Positions 31,530-44,301 of a stretch of 64,000 nt of DNA are shown in pieces. Under the pieces are notes generated by a model. That model was not told the DNA's origin. It was given only the letters and a program-made list of their open reading frames with translations, and ran no database searches. This DNA comes from Lunularia cruciata (Eukaryota; Streptophyta; Marchantiopsida; Lunulariales; Lunulariaceae): NCBI GenBank assembly GCA_948567375.1, contig OX419760.1, forward strand, positions 18,414,001 to 18,478,000. The letters run 5' to 3'. Position 1 is the first letter of the stretch, and every line of letters starts with the position of its first letter. Position numbers and translations under genes: made by a program.

Positions 31530-34500
31530 CCTCGTGTACATTGTCCACAGATTTGTGGTTGTATTTCACATTCCATTGAATCCGAGATGTATTTGTTATG
31601 ATTGGATCCATGTACATACATTTCTGCGCAATCGTATTGTTTTGAGTTTATCTGTGTATATCCAGGCACTCATTTGCTTCAATTTTGATTAGATTCGCTT
31701 CATTTCTATCTGTATAGAGTCAGTCATGCATTTCATATGCTTTATCATGTGCACATTCTCGGTTCCATACTTAGTGGGTTCTGGATCCCCCGTTCTTCGA
31801 ACGGCTTCTGCTCTCATTTCTCAAATATCCAGGCAATCATTACGTATTGCATCTATTTAGTGTAGTCCTTTTGTCACTTGATACATGTTTTTTTTCTCAA
31901 TTTAAGATTTCATGTTTAGCTACTTAACTGACATGTATCACATTAAATTCTCTAGGTAACCACGTGAGTTCTTATGTTATATACATGCTCTATCAGTTCA
32001 AATGGAGAAGGTTTAGACCTAAGTCCAGCAGTGTCTCAAAATGCAGTAGAGAGAAAATAACAATGATTCTTTTGATATGCCACCACTTTAGAGTGGACAC
32101 AGCGAATATCTCGGCAGTTTTAAAACTTATGAACCGTTCCTGAATATTCACTATCATGAGCTAAATTCTTAAAAGAAACAACTTTGTTCGATAATTGAAC
32201 TAGTTACAATCTTGAGCACAGACACTGTAAAGAATCGTCAGTGGAGCGAAGGATTAAGTTACGCAGACGTGATGTGTATACAGTTTGGTCGTGTAATAAC
32301 CGTTTCAATACCGTTGTTAAGCCAAAAGTCTCAGAAGCAGAACTGTCCTTCACTTATCCCAAAAGTGTCAACGCCGTGTAGCATGACCAATTTCAGCCAT
32401 TCAGGAACACGTTTTCCACAGCTTGCTATTATAAGGAAATCTAAATTGACCATTCATGTCTCATCATCTCTTTTGCTTCACCTCGAAACTCGATCCCCAC
32501 ATAGTAGATGCTAGGTGAAAAGTGCCTCCTGAAAAGAACGTCGATTGGACCAGTTCTCGTGGTTGCAGTTATCACACACTGAGCATGTGGTTCCATCAAG
32601 CAAAGGAAAGAACTTACGTTCTGAAGCATTAGTCCTTGTTCCGTCTGCTGTAAACCGAAAGCAATACAGAAACAACTAGTAATCTCCATTTTGATTCCCC
32701 GTGCGTCTGTTCTCCGGAGGGGAATGAACAGGAGGTTTGAGCAAGACCGTGTCTGAACTATTAGAACCTTGTGGAATGAAATAAGACTGCAAACCATAAA
32801 TCCTTGTTCCATCTGCGGTAAGAGTTTCTGAAACACAATCAAGTAGTTATATCCAATTAAATTAACGTGCGCTGCTTAAGCATGAACTCTCTGCGTTTGC
32901 AGAGCGGAATAAAATGGAAAGCAGAACACGATTCTGTGTGGACAGTAACCTTGTGACTACCGTATATCGAATCTTTACTCTTTGGTTTCGGACCTTTGAA
33001 GCGGGAGTAATTTGAAGCTCTATTGTTACTTAACAATATTCGATATGCGGAGGGTCCGAAAGTTATCGTGAGAAAAGACATCTTATGATGAGATCATATA
33101 ACGAAGTAAACTGATATCGCTCCTGCAATCCCTTTGAATTGACGAAGGGGATCTCAATGTCGTTTCCCATCTCCAGGTAGATCTGGGTTTAATGGAAAGA
33201 ACTAGCGTACTCTCATCGTTGTCTCATCAGATTGGAAGCAATTATAGTCTAGCCTAACAGTTCCACATGTGCCTTCCTATCTTCGACACTTTTGAACATA
33301 GGGATGATGGGAAGAATGTAGTAGTGGTTGTTGAGTGTTTGTACGCTTGGGCTGGAAGTAGGGAAACTTCAGCAGTGTAAACACGCTTTGGGAAGCAGCT
33401 GTGCACGTCCCGTATCGTGGTCAGAACGCTGGTTAGTTTACCTGCTACCACAGTAACTACCCCGTCACTCTCTTGCATCTTGTATGCCGCTTTGTGCGAG
33501 GTCACATCTGATCTTTTGAGTGCACGTATAACTAATATTCGGAGTGGGTTCCGCCAAAAGCAAGCAAAAAAAGAATTGACAAGCAAGATTTATTCGAAGC
33601 TGAGAATATGCTCCACGCACTGGCCCTATGATACAGGAACTGCTGAAGATCCAAAACCGCCTGAGCTCAGCGCTGAATGTTCATTCAAGAGCGCAAAAAG
33701 TACTCTCCCTGTTTGCTGCCCAGTTTAGCCTCCTTGATCTTTGTTGAGGCAGCAGTTTCCAGCAGCTTAATACCAGAAAGTAGATGGGTTCGGCGGTCTT
33801 TGACCAGAGATTCCACATGTGCACGTTAGGAATAGTGCAAGAGTAATTGGAAAATATTCAGATCTTTGTCGAGGCAGTGGTTTCTGGAGCTGAATACCAG
33901 AAAGTGGATGGGTTAGGAGGTCTTTGACCAGAGGATCCAATTTTGGAGTATTCCGGATTTTCCAGTCAGTTGGAAATATATATGTCTTGAAGCAGTTTCA
34001 GGAGCTGAATCAGACAGGAAACGAGTTCAGGACCTTTGAAATGTGATTAAACTTTAATGTAAGGAATTTAAAAGATATAATTGAGCATATCAGCGTCATT
34101 TGGTTGCTTGGATCCATGCCGTAATCCTCGAGCTCAAGTTAGTACTACTGCTGGAGCTGCTGCCAGAAGATTCTTTCTTGCTCGAGTTTCGGCAATGAGT
34201 AACTGTTTGCACTGTGACGGGGTGGGTTATGTGAACTACAGACACCCATAGGACCCACAAAACATCCCTCTCCAAGCGTGCTCCGGCCTCTCTCATCAAT
34301 GAAGACACTACCATATTCCCAATCTCTTGAAGGCTCGGATACAGCAACGGGGAGCACGTGGTGTTGACCACATTTCCGGGATGGACAATGTCCCCACGGC
34401 CAATACTGTTGCAAGGACGACAAAATATGTGGGTTAAGAAAAAGTCTCCTCAGAGACATGACTAGTCCAGGCAATGATTAGGCAGAGAGGTGTGGGGAGG

Positions 34501-35398
34501 GTGCAGCGCAACAAGTCAACGAAAGGTGCGTCTAATATGATATAAAAACGTATTGGTACACACGGGTGACTTGGCTCATGAAGATCTTCAATGCTGACTA
34601 TAGAACCAGATGCATCGGGCAGAGCTTGGAATAGAACGATCGATCGAAACCTGCACCAGAAATGAATCAATCAGGCAAACAATCTCGGCAGAGTTCTCCT
34701 GCCATTGAGGGCCTCCAGAATATCGGGAGAGCGCTCTCTCTGCGGGCGGGCGGGCAGGTGGATGGATGCTGAAGAGCTTTTGTAGGTCCCGAAATATTTC
34801 GACAGTAAAGAGCTCAAAAATGTTCTGAGGACCACACTCAATCTGTTATCTATCTGGAGATGTTGTGTTGCCTAAAGCACCGGATGAGTCCTCTTGACGA
34901 TCGCATGAGCCCCTCTAGCAACGATTGCATTTATACTCTTGCCATTGGGGCATTGAGAATGAGTAGCAAGGTTTCTTATCATAAGAGGAAAATGTGTAGA
35001 TTGCTGCAGATGTGACCACCGCAATCTGCTAATCTATTGGTCATCACTCTACCTAAAAGTTCTTCTATCCTATATTTACATTTGCACTCGAAAACTACAG
35101 CCAGCCAACTTGGGCTTCAGGCGATTTGGTCTTTGGCGCAGTTCAGCTTTTATGATTCTAAGGCTCGCAACGAGAAGATATACTTTTCTACTGTCATTCC
35201 ACTACCGGTCAGTCTCGATGCCCGACTCATAATTCTTGTTTTCTAATATCCATCGCGCTCCATTCTTGTCTCTAGATTTTCATATCTGTTTCTTCAAGTT
35301 GGAGCGTAGATCCACCACTAGGGAGTAAAATTGTCACGGAGCTAGTTCTAAGTGAGTTAGTTTTTGGTTTCCTTCTCAGCCTTCCTGTATAGGAGAAA
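31530..35398. other. 3.9-kb intergenic region
   Basis: No coding homology recognised. Minus-strand open frames at 32,441-32,842 (133 codons), 34,145-34,474 and 34,434-34,670 have no family motif. Three decayed copies of an 80-bp unit lie at 33,735-34,040, and a GC-rich (GCGG)n-like run at 34,742-34,757. The 3' UTR of the GNAT gene and the promoter of the hydrolase gene should lie at its edges. Confidence 0.4.
33735..34040 (+). repeat. Decayed direct repeats, unit about 80 bp
   Basis: Unit 1 (about 33,735-33,815) and unit 2 (about 33,859-33,939) share GAGGCAG, ATACCAGAAAGT, GATGGGTT and GGTCTTTGACCAGAG in order. A third, shorter copy begins near 33,980. The spacing is about 125 bp. Origin unknown. 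Confidence 0.7.
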
Positions 35399-36796
35399 AT
35401 GGGTGTGTCATCCAGCAGGTCGGACTCGAGCACTCATGCTGTAGCTCCAGAGGCATCGACCTCCAAACGAGAAGTTCCAGCACCAGCTCCATCTTTCACA
35501 AAGGTCCTTCACATCTGGACTTCAATCGTTGGTTTCAGCAGCGGAAGATGCTTGCATTTTGTAATCCATTTTCTTAACGGTAGTTCTAACATTTCTTAAC
35601 GGTGGTTGTTTGCAGATCAATGACTCGGTGTATGAGCTCCATACAGAAGAGAATCCAGATGTCGAGATAGTATTCTTTCATGGTATTCAATTTACTGTGG
35701 AGGATTTGAAGGATTCATATTGGAGAACGTTTACATACAAATCTGGTGTGGGGTGCTGGCCGATGGCATTGCTTCCGCAGACATTGGCAACGATGGGATA
35801 TAAGGCACGAGTATTGACAGTCTGCTACAATACGAGCGCCTCTAAACACCACAAGAAGGGTCGGTTAGATATATATAACCTGGCGGATCAGTTGGTAGAT
35901 GCGCTGATCACAAACCCACAATCGGCTGCGTATATTGGCCAGAAAGGAGTTCCTGTAATATTGATCGGTCACAGTTTAGGTGGCAATTTGATCAAGCAGC
36001 TGATTGCGCACGTAGACGTGGAAGCTCGCGAGAAGCTGAAGCAACCCAGGCATAAAATGCTTCTAAACTTTCTGGGAAATTTCAAGGGCGTGTTCTACAT
36101 GTCGACCCCCCATCATGGGACTCAGTTGGCTAGATGGGACAAGTTGTTTCCAGACAAGAGCGTCAAGCAGGTTCCTGTAGTTGGACTTCTGGAGGTCTTG
36201 AGCAAAGATGCTTCCAGACTCAATAAAGTCATGGCTCTATTGGTCAAGAAGCACGACATCCAAGTAGCTCAAGTCATAGAGACGGAGAAAACTGATTTGG
36301 TAAGCTCCAGTCACCCGATAAATTTCTCACTTCAATTCTCTCGTGTTGGTCAAACCTATGAATTCTTATGACCAGATCTCCGTGATAATAGTACGCTGAA
36401 CATCATTTATACCTTCTTGGTTCAATTCACTTGTAATCAATCCACGAATTTTCTGGATCAGATTTCCATATATCAAGAGAAATGAGTATCATCTTACAGC
36501 TTCAATTGTGCAACTTAGTATCATTCCTTGCACAACGGATCGAATTAACGTGCTCCTTGATTGCTTGGAAACAGGGATACTTCAACGGAATTGTGGTGAA
36601 GGAACCACCTGCTGGAGTCTACGTAGATGTTTGCAGTCCGGTTTCTGACAATCATATCACTATTTGCCGACCAGAAGGTCCGAATTCCGTGACGTTCAAG
36701 CACCTGATTTCCTTCATCCAAGAGATCATGGCAGATAAGACTGCCCTCACGAAGAAGTTGGAGACGTTCAAAAGCTCCTTTAAAATTCCGACGTGA
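35399..36796 (+). CDS. SERAC1-like alpha/beta-hydrolase
   Basis: Three exons (35,399-35,503; 35,616-36,299; 36,575-36,796) join in frame to 336 residues. After a Ser/Pro-rich leader, residues 36-263 hold an alpha/beta-hydrolase core: VEIVFFHGIQ, the nucleophile elbow ILIGHSLGGNL, then FYMSTPHHGTQLARW. Exon 3 supplies the likely catalytic His in SDNHITICRPEG. The family includes SERAC1-type lipases/esterases, which act in phospholipid handling in animals; the plant substrate is unknown. The N-terminus MGVSSS fits the N-myristoylation pattern (Gly2, Ser6), suggesting membrane attachment (inference). Introns 1 and 2 are 112 and 275 bp, GT-AG. The start is the ATG at the beginning of the only open first exon. 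Confidence 0.85.
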
Positions 36797-38936
36797 CCAA
36801 TGTCAAGCTAACTTGCATGTACTTGCTAGTGTATATAGACTTCAAAGCCTTCGATTGGGTGCCATCGCTGTACATAATTATTCAAAGATAGGCCACAATA
36901 TTACATGCTTTGCCGATGAAAAGAATGGAATGTGAATATGTAAAAAATCGATCATTTACACGATCTCTCTTTGGAGTTGGATTCCATCGACTGACCTGAC
37001 AGAGTGTAGGGGGGTACAGATCCAGATTACAGCTGCTGAATCCCTTATAGATTATAACGCTACATTACTATATGGTGAGAGCTCGATTCACCGGGGAGAC
37101 TACCAGAGCAGACCGAAGTTTTGATTCGTTTAGAACGAACTCGATACAACAAATGGAAGAGTATAAAGATCGTTAATGCGGAGTGTTCTACTATCATTTT
37201 GAGTTTTTTCCGAGTCTCAGCATATGCCACTCAAATTAAATAAATGCGTTTCAATCATTGGAGATTGTGCTTCACAGTGTTGTGGATTCGGGTGATAAGA
37301 GCAAAGGGTTTCCAAGAGTTTAAAGGTTCAAGGTGTGCATGCGATATGCGCAGACTCCTTAGGACCACATCACCGGAAGAATGAACTGATATATATACTT
37401 TGTTGTGAAAAAATTGGTGATTTGATTCAAGGGAAAGCTAATGAGCACTTCTGGCACGTAGACCTGACTCTGAAAATTAATACCCTAGGGATTGAAGGAT
37501 CACACAAGCAAGCAGACAGATCACGCCAGTGTCCAGAATTTGCTAGCTTGTGGGAGGATTAAAGTGCGATCAGTTTAACAAGCAAGCTTATCCGCGAATA
37601 GGGGCGACTGTATGCGGCGACGAAGACATGATTTAAGTTGCATTCCCAGGAACGAGTACGCCTCGCGTGTGATGGTTTACTATTCTGAAGTGGGCCACGC
37701 GATAGAAAATCCGTCCATCACGTTTCGATGAAACTGTGCGGGCTGCGAAGGAGATTCAAATGTCAAATTGAAGACAACGCGTACATACATTCCATCGCAG
37801 CTTGTGAGCTGTTCATATCTACCTGAATCACGAGAAGAGCAAACCAAACGTTGATTCTGTGCGCAGTTGCGTGTACATCGTGTTCGTGCCTCACTGGTTT
37901 CTTCAAAAGAATCGCCCATATGCGAGTCGTTGTTGAACAGCTGACATATCGATATTCGTTTCCTTAGATAGCCCGGACTTATCAGGGCAATGTGTAAGAA
38001 TATGTTCTGAAGAAATCGTGGACATCATGATACAGTCGGTGGAGCTGCTCGCTTCTTCTCCTTCATGAGAGGTGGGGGATGATGACAAGGTATTGTATTT
38101 AGACCTTCCCTCCTCGGCATCGACCTAAGGTCGCCTGTGTACTTCTTCCTTATAGAATTGGGTCGGGAGTTCTCACAAGCAAGAAAAGAACTCCATTTAC
38201 GACTTCTCTAACGTCTTCCATGCCGTTACTCTCTACACTTCTACTGAGGATCCTTGTAATTGAAAGTTCATCCTTGTCCTGTCGGCGACACAAACAAGTG
38301 AAAGACTACCAGATACTTGAGATGCTAAGATCTCAGATGTCCAATTCGAGAATCCAAAATCGAAGCTTAGAACTGATTGCATGCTGTGAGCAATTCAGGT
38401 GCACAAATCCTTACAGTAGAAGTGCAGTACACCTTGAATGGCAGGATAAAAGGCAGAATTGCGAGTGTGCTAAAACTGCTACTGTCCTTGAGATCCTCGG
38501 CCGAGTCCAAATCTGTAGTATCCATCCATATCCTGCTTGAGTTTCTTGCTAAAATCTTCAAGTGCGGCAGTTTAGCCTTGTTGCCTCCGAGTCTCATTGT
38601 GGTTTCTCACATGATGAAATCGCCCGCCTCCGTCACTTCAAGGATACTAACTCAGCTTCAAACACAAAGGCGGAGAGAAAGGAGGCTTCAAGCCTTATAC
38701 ATTAAGGTGTGCTTTGAAGACAAGAAGTCCGATTGTTTGTGACAGAATCAAACCTTGAGTTCGCTAGTCTAACAGTCACTTAAACTGGGCAGCATTTTCG
38801 ACAGAATTCTTGGCTTTTAGACCAAGTTTTTCTTTCTTTTCCAGCTGAACACATTGCCACACTCCTATTAGAACCGCAGTCATCTATGCGGTGGAACAAC
38901 TTAGAATATACATGGTTTGAAGAATGGTACTAACTA
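36797..38936. other. 2.1-kb intergenic region between the hydrolase and GPN1 3' ends
   Basis: Lies between two convergent genes. Only short open frames with no recognisable motif (longest about 120 codons, 38,377-38,742). Presumably 3' UTRs and spacer. Confidence 0.4.
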
Positions 38937-41900
38937 CTAGTGTCTGTAATCTGTGTCATCCCAGTAATCATCATTATCATGATAGTCATCCTCGTCAGCA
39001 TCGGCATCGTCAACAGCATCTGAGTCGTCGTCATCTTCTTCGTCTTCATCGACGTCGGCAGCATCCTCATCTTCCGCTAGCACATCCTTCTTTGTTGCGG
39101 AAGCAAGAACAACAGGTTGTCCCTTCGTTTCTGCCATATCTTTCTCCAGCTTCGCCAAATTGGTTGCCTTCCTTTCTTCCTCTCTCTGCTCCTTCTCCCT
39201 GCGTCGTTGATCTAACTCCACTCTACATATCCAAAGATTTAAAGACCCAGTCAAGACCGGGAGACCGCAGATGTAAAGATCAAGTTTGAAGGTAGAACCA
39301 GAATTTATCGACTACTACACATATATTCACAAACATCAACTCCCCATGCACCTGGCTCAAGAACCTGGCTTCAGAAAGACCACTACACACGTTATTCTGC
39401 TGGGCAGTAAGCTTTTCAAATCACCCTAGATTGTCAGCAAGTTTGAGCGTTTATTATTTGATTGTAGTCTCCGCTTCGATAATAAGTTCCTGACCAGTGA
39501 AAACAGAGCGCACCTGTAATTTTGCATGTACTCCACACCACAAAGATCGACTGTGTTGAAAAATTCCTCCATGCCTGCTCCAGTAATCGCGGACACCCCA
39601 ACATTATGCAAGTTCTGGTAGAACTCATCAAGCACTAGGCATAAACTTCTGCTCAAATTAGCATTGTAAGACTTGTCGCTTTCAACAGCATCTTGAAACT
39701 TCTCAAAATCCTCCATCCACTGCACAAGAACCAGGTGAGCAGTTAGTTTTGTAGGTCCAAGGTGTACAAGGAAAGAGGGCACAAATGCGAAGTCTCTCAG
39801 ATCCGTCGCTGTAAAATATATCCATTTCTTACTCCAAGGAACAATAAAAGCTGAGATGTCTCAAACCTGTTAATGTACTCACAAATAGCAAAATCCTGCA
39901 AACAATAGCCTGAGGAAGCACATTTTAGCATCGGTCGACCTGACCCTCAGAACTCACAGTTTATGCCTAATCCCAGAAGTCAATCTAAAAGGAAAACCGT
40001 ACTTACACACAACTTCAGACACGACATACAGCCCCAAATTTAGGAGAATATAAACATGGATCTTGTGAAACATAAAGCCAGTCGGCAGCAGCTTGAGGAC
40101 GGGGAGCTAGCATGGGGTTTGTGGAGGACATGTATAATTCTCAAAGGAAAGGATACACAAGACTTGGTTTGCTACTTCAAAGTCGTGGAGGCTGAGGAAA
40201 CTGGTAAAAGCATTTACAAGATCTTACGGCTCGGACAAGAGGTAGTACATCATGAATCCTCTGGGCAACAACCACAGAAACGGAATAGAACGATGAAAAT
40301 GTGCAATTTAGAGGACCTGAATGTCGCCCAAATCGATATACTATTGCAAATACGGCAGAGACAGAACAGCACAGGGTGCCCACCACCTTCATCAGTTCTA
40401 ACCTTCGTGCAGCGCAGAAGGATCTCCTTCATGCTGACTTTCTGTCACATCACAAGAAGTGACGCGATAACCAAGTCTTTCTGGGAGCTTCCCCAGAGAT
40501 AGCTCCCGAATAAAGTCAATGACGGCCACAAATGGCAACACGTGCAAACACGGGTTCAAAGTAATAGCTAAACAGGTCATATGAGAAATTCCTAGAGGAG
40601 AAAATAAATGATAAGAGTGCTTTCAGCATAAGGTAAGTATAGAAGATATACTGTAGACAAAAGAGAAAAAAAATCTGTAAACAAAACACAATCCCCAGAC
40701 TAATCAGATATAGGTGCCCAAGACGATGGCAGGAGCCCAATAGTGCTGACAAGGAGATCTACATCCATCAAAGGGAACAAATAAAGTCAGAAGCAGCAGC
40801 TTTTGAGCTGATTGGGATGAAGAGCATTCAAACTCTCAACTTCTTTCATTTGAGTGGCTAGGAACTTAAAATATGTCACTGGAAACTTGTGTGCAGAATA
40901 TCGAAACATCGCCGTCTGATGAATCACGTGCAGACTAGACTGATGATGATGTCCCAAGGTGAAAAAGGTCTAAGTAGCCCAATAAATGACGGGTGTTTGT
41001 TTCCAACACAAGCTCACCATAACTTAACACCGATGTATCTCTCAGATCCTAAAGCCTCTGTTTCATTCATAAGCCGAGTATTACCTCAACGGCAAACTGG
41101 TGCTGAGATATGTCCGTCTTATTGAAGGCTAGCATCAACGGAAGGCGTGTCTTGTACAAAATCCCACATGCATACAGCATGTTACTCATAAAGGTGATAG
41201 GACTCGTGGACCGAGGAGTATCGACAACATATGTCACCACCGTTGGAAACGTCGAGGCAAAAGCCTCGGTAATAATAGCACCAGACGCTGACCACGTAAA
41301 AATTTCAATCTGTCCAGGAGTATCCACCAGTACATAATCCAGCTCGGGTGCCCTCCTCTCCACCAAACCCACCACCTGTAATGAAACGCCGGTGATATTC
41401 ATATCAGAAACATTTTTGGTACAAAAGAACTGCACAGACAGAAGCAGAGCTCCAGTAATTTCAAACGGCAATTACTTATGGGTGCCGTTTATCACGAAAA
41501 GATTTTATAACAAGTGAGGGTAGAAGATGGAGTAGAAAAAGATCGAAGATTAGCATAACGTACTCTTTATTCGGAGCCAATCCTAAATTCACAAACAAGC
41601 CAAAGAGGCTACCAACCTCGTCGAACTTCGTAGCAAATAAGTTCAATGAGGTAAGAATCCCTCCGTTTGGCCCCAGGTGATATTCTTTCATCACATTTTT
41701 GTAATTCACTGTATCTCGGATATCAATATTCGCACCATAAGGCAAACTAGTCACTGCAGGGTCCAAATTCAGCACATATCCGCGCTTTCCGGACTCTTGT
41801 ACGTGGGCCACCAGCCTGTGCATCAAAGTAGTCTTCCCGCTCCCTGTGCACCAAAGCAAGCAGAAAACATGGCGCCTTACTCATCCACACGACCTCCTCC

Positions 41901-42126
41901 ACTTCTTCAAACTGCGTAAAGAAGACCAGACATAACAGGGCAGAAAGAACTCACCAGCCATGCCAATAACGATGACAATAATAGGTTTTTTAGATGGTTT
42001 CTTCGTAGAAGAGCTAGAAGAACCCCCCGGGTCTCCCTCTGCCTCGGGTTCCAGGCTCAACTTCTTCATCTCCGCTTGCGGAGTTTCATCCTCCGCATCC
42101 GAAAGATCCAAGTCTACCTCACTCAT
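38937..42126 (-). CDS. GPN1: GPN-loop GTPase 1 (GPN1/QQT2-type)
   Basis: Five minus-strand exons (42,126-41,955; 41,843-41,617; 41,375-41,085; 39,719-39,514; 39,222-38,937) join in frame to 393 residues. An acidic N-terminus precedes the P-loop GMAGSGKTT (55-63). The family-defining Gly-Pro-Asn insert is in YHLGPNGG (115-117), switch motif DTPGQIE at about 151-157, and the guanine-specificity NKTD at 218-221. A helical [13 protein letters not shown] stretch and a very acidic Asp/Glu tail finish the protein, as in GPN1 (XAB1). In animals and yeast GPN1 works with GPN3 in cytoplasmic assembly and nuclear import of RNA polymerase II; Arabidopsis QQT2 is the likely counterpart. The 1,365-bp third intron sits at an exact Glu-Trp junction of the family. 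An in-frame TTG lies upstream; the first ATG was chosen. Confidence 0.92.
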
Positions 42127-44301
42127 GTCTCCAACAACTTGAGTCTCACCAAAATTCAACTCAACTCAGCTCGGCTCAAATTCTCCAATTCCGAATCCGC
42201 TAACGATCAAAACCTCCTATTAAACTAATCCTTCATATACTTTCCCGAGTGCATTGCATCCCTTCTGATCACTGCTGTGCTGAATGAGAATTTGCAGAGA
42301 CTGAATCGAATGCGAGGTCGTTTTGATTGTCTTGATGTCAGCAAGAGGTCAATTCAACTTCCCCATAGACCCCTCGATTCAAACCCTTGTTGGCGCTTTG
42401 CCTTTAACTAAAGACTTCCGCGGGAGTACTTGGAAATTCACTGAACTCCGCCATGACACGTAGTTTGTCGCCATAAGACGGAAAGCACCCACCGGATCTG
42501 GAAAGGGACTGCCATCGACCCTCTCGAATTTTATTAGGGTTAACCTCTCTCCCGGGAACGATGATGTTTCCGTACGTACTTTAATCGTGAGTAATCACTG
42601 GAGTTCATTAAGCACATAAAAGTTTCGTTACAGATGGAGTTAACACGTGTCGGAAGCTACTTAAATCCATCATGTGGTGCCTCCTGGGAACTATCTTAAA
42701 TTCTATGTAAGCAATGAAGCATAAAAATGATGTATCTCGAATGAATTGTATCAACTTTGTTGGAATGCATAATCTTTTACAATATGTGATATAAGAAAAT
42801 CTTCATGTTTTCATAAACGTTTTACCTAATAAGATTCAGCAGTATCAAGTTTATGTGGACTACATTCATATGTTCCATCCATGCTTCAGATAAAATTGGT
42901 CAAGAAATATATGGAACTTACTAAAGAGACCAATTAGAGAAAGGAAAGGTGAATATGAGAAAACATAGTTGAGAAAGGAAACAAGATCACAAAGAGACTA
43001 ATTACATACTCATGAGCCCTTTATCCCCTAACTCTATCTCAAATATAGCTAAAAAGGATGTTCTCATATGGGTCTCCCAAAATTACGTACTCTAATCCAT
43101 TCAGATTGATGTCCTCTTCTCTTATCAAAATTAAATTTGATATTTTTATATCGATTGGACCGCTTAACAAACGGTTGCACCACTTCAAGTTCATATAATA
43201 TAATTTAGAAACTGGAATCACCTCTACACTAAAAAGCCTGATAAGCCACATGTGACGTGATAAAGATAATAAACATCACACCAGTTTCCCTTCAACATTG
43301 ACACCGGAAGAAATCGATATAATTTTGTTAATCAACCACTAATAAAATGAGGCCCTAAATCCATGGAGGTGGGCTTTACAGTTTCTGAGTTTTACTACAT
43401 TATGTTATGATAATTCCAATCTAATTATCCCAGATTGGACGGTTACAACACTCTAAATAATCCAAGTTGCAATCGAATACCGTATAAATATTATTCATTG
43501 GGTGTGCAAGTATAAACATACTGAACTAGAGGCCCAAGGCTAATCTCTATAAGAATGAGAAATTCTTTATATACAATAAACTTATTACGCACCCGTTCAC
43601 GATAATGATATTTCATTATCTTCAATGGAAAGAATAAACATGATTCGGAGTTTTTAAAACGAATATGAAAAACAATCCACCAACTTTAACCTTATAAGAA
43701 GATTTGCACAACATATGAACAAAATATGTCATATATTAAAATCAACTGATTCTTACAGTTACTGCATGAAAAACGCTATCCAGGCACACCATAGTAAAGA
43801 AAAACCCTTGGTGAGTTACCCTGCAATTTAATCATGAAATCATGAAGTTTATGTAGGACGTCAACATCAAAGACAGTGTAGTGAGAAATAAAGAACTCCA
43901 ATCGCGAAAGAGAAGGAACGCCAGTGTAGTGAAATAAAGAAAGCCAATCGCGAAAGATAGCGCTAGCCACCGTCGAGTTACGCCGTCCAGGATGGCCGTG
44001 TGCCGTCAGGTTGACAAGAACCACCCAAATCAATTGCAGTCCTGTGCATGTGGTACCGTGCAGTCGCGTGTTGACTCTCTATTTTGAAGTGGGAGGAAGG
44101 AAGTCTACCACTGCGCCAGACATTGAAGGAGACGAAGATTGAGTCCTTCGTGGACGATAAGATCCGAGAAGGCGCTGTACAATTCCGCTGTACGCACTGT
44201 ACAGATATTGTGACATCTCCAATACTGACGGAAGAGAAGAATTGGTCGGTGTAGCCAGGCTCTGCGGGAAAAACATCAGGAGAAGCTGAGAAAGGGAAGG
44301 C
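42127..44301. other. 2.2-kb spacer between divergent genes (GPN1 and DnaJ-type gene)
   Basis: Moderately AT-rich, no transposon homology seen. Must contain both promoters. Minus-strand open frames at 43,776-44,364 overlap the start of the DnaJ-type gene in antisense and carry no known motif. No other feature recognised. Confidence 0.45.

Noticed and set aside
32441-32842. Minus-strand 133-codon open frame in the intergenic region
   Set aside because: Low-complexity-like sequence with no family signature, and no companion exons seen.
34145-34670. Overlapping minus-strand open frames (109 and 78 codons)
   Set aside because: No recognisable domain, and they could not be joined into a coherent protein.
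40056-40502. Plus-strand 148-codon open frame
   Set aside because: Lies wholly in the third intron of GPN1 on the opposite strand and has no motif.
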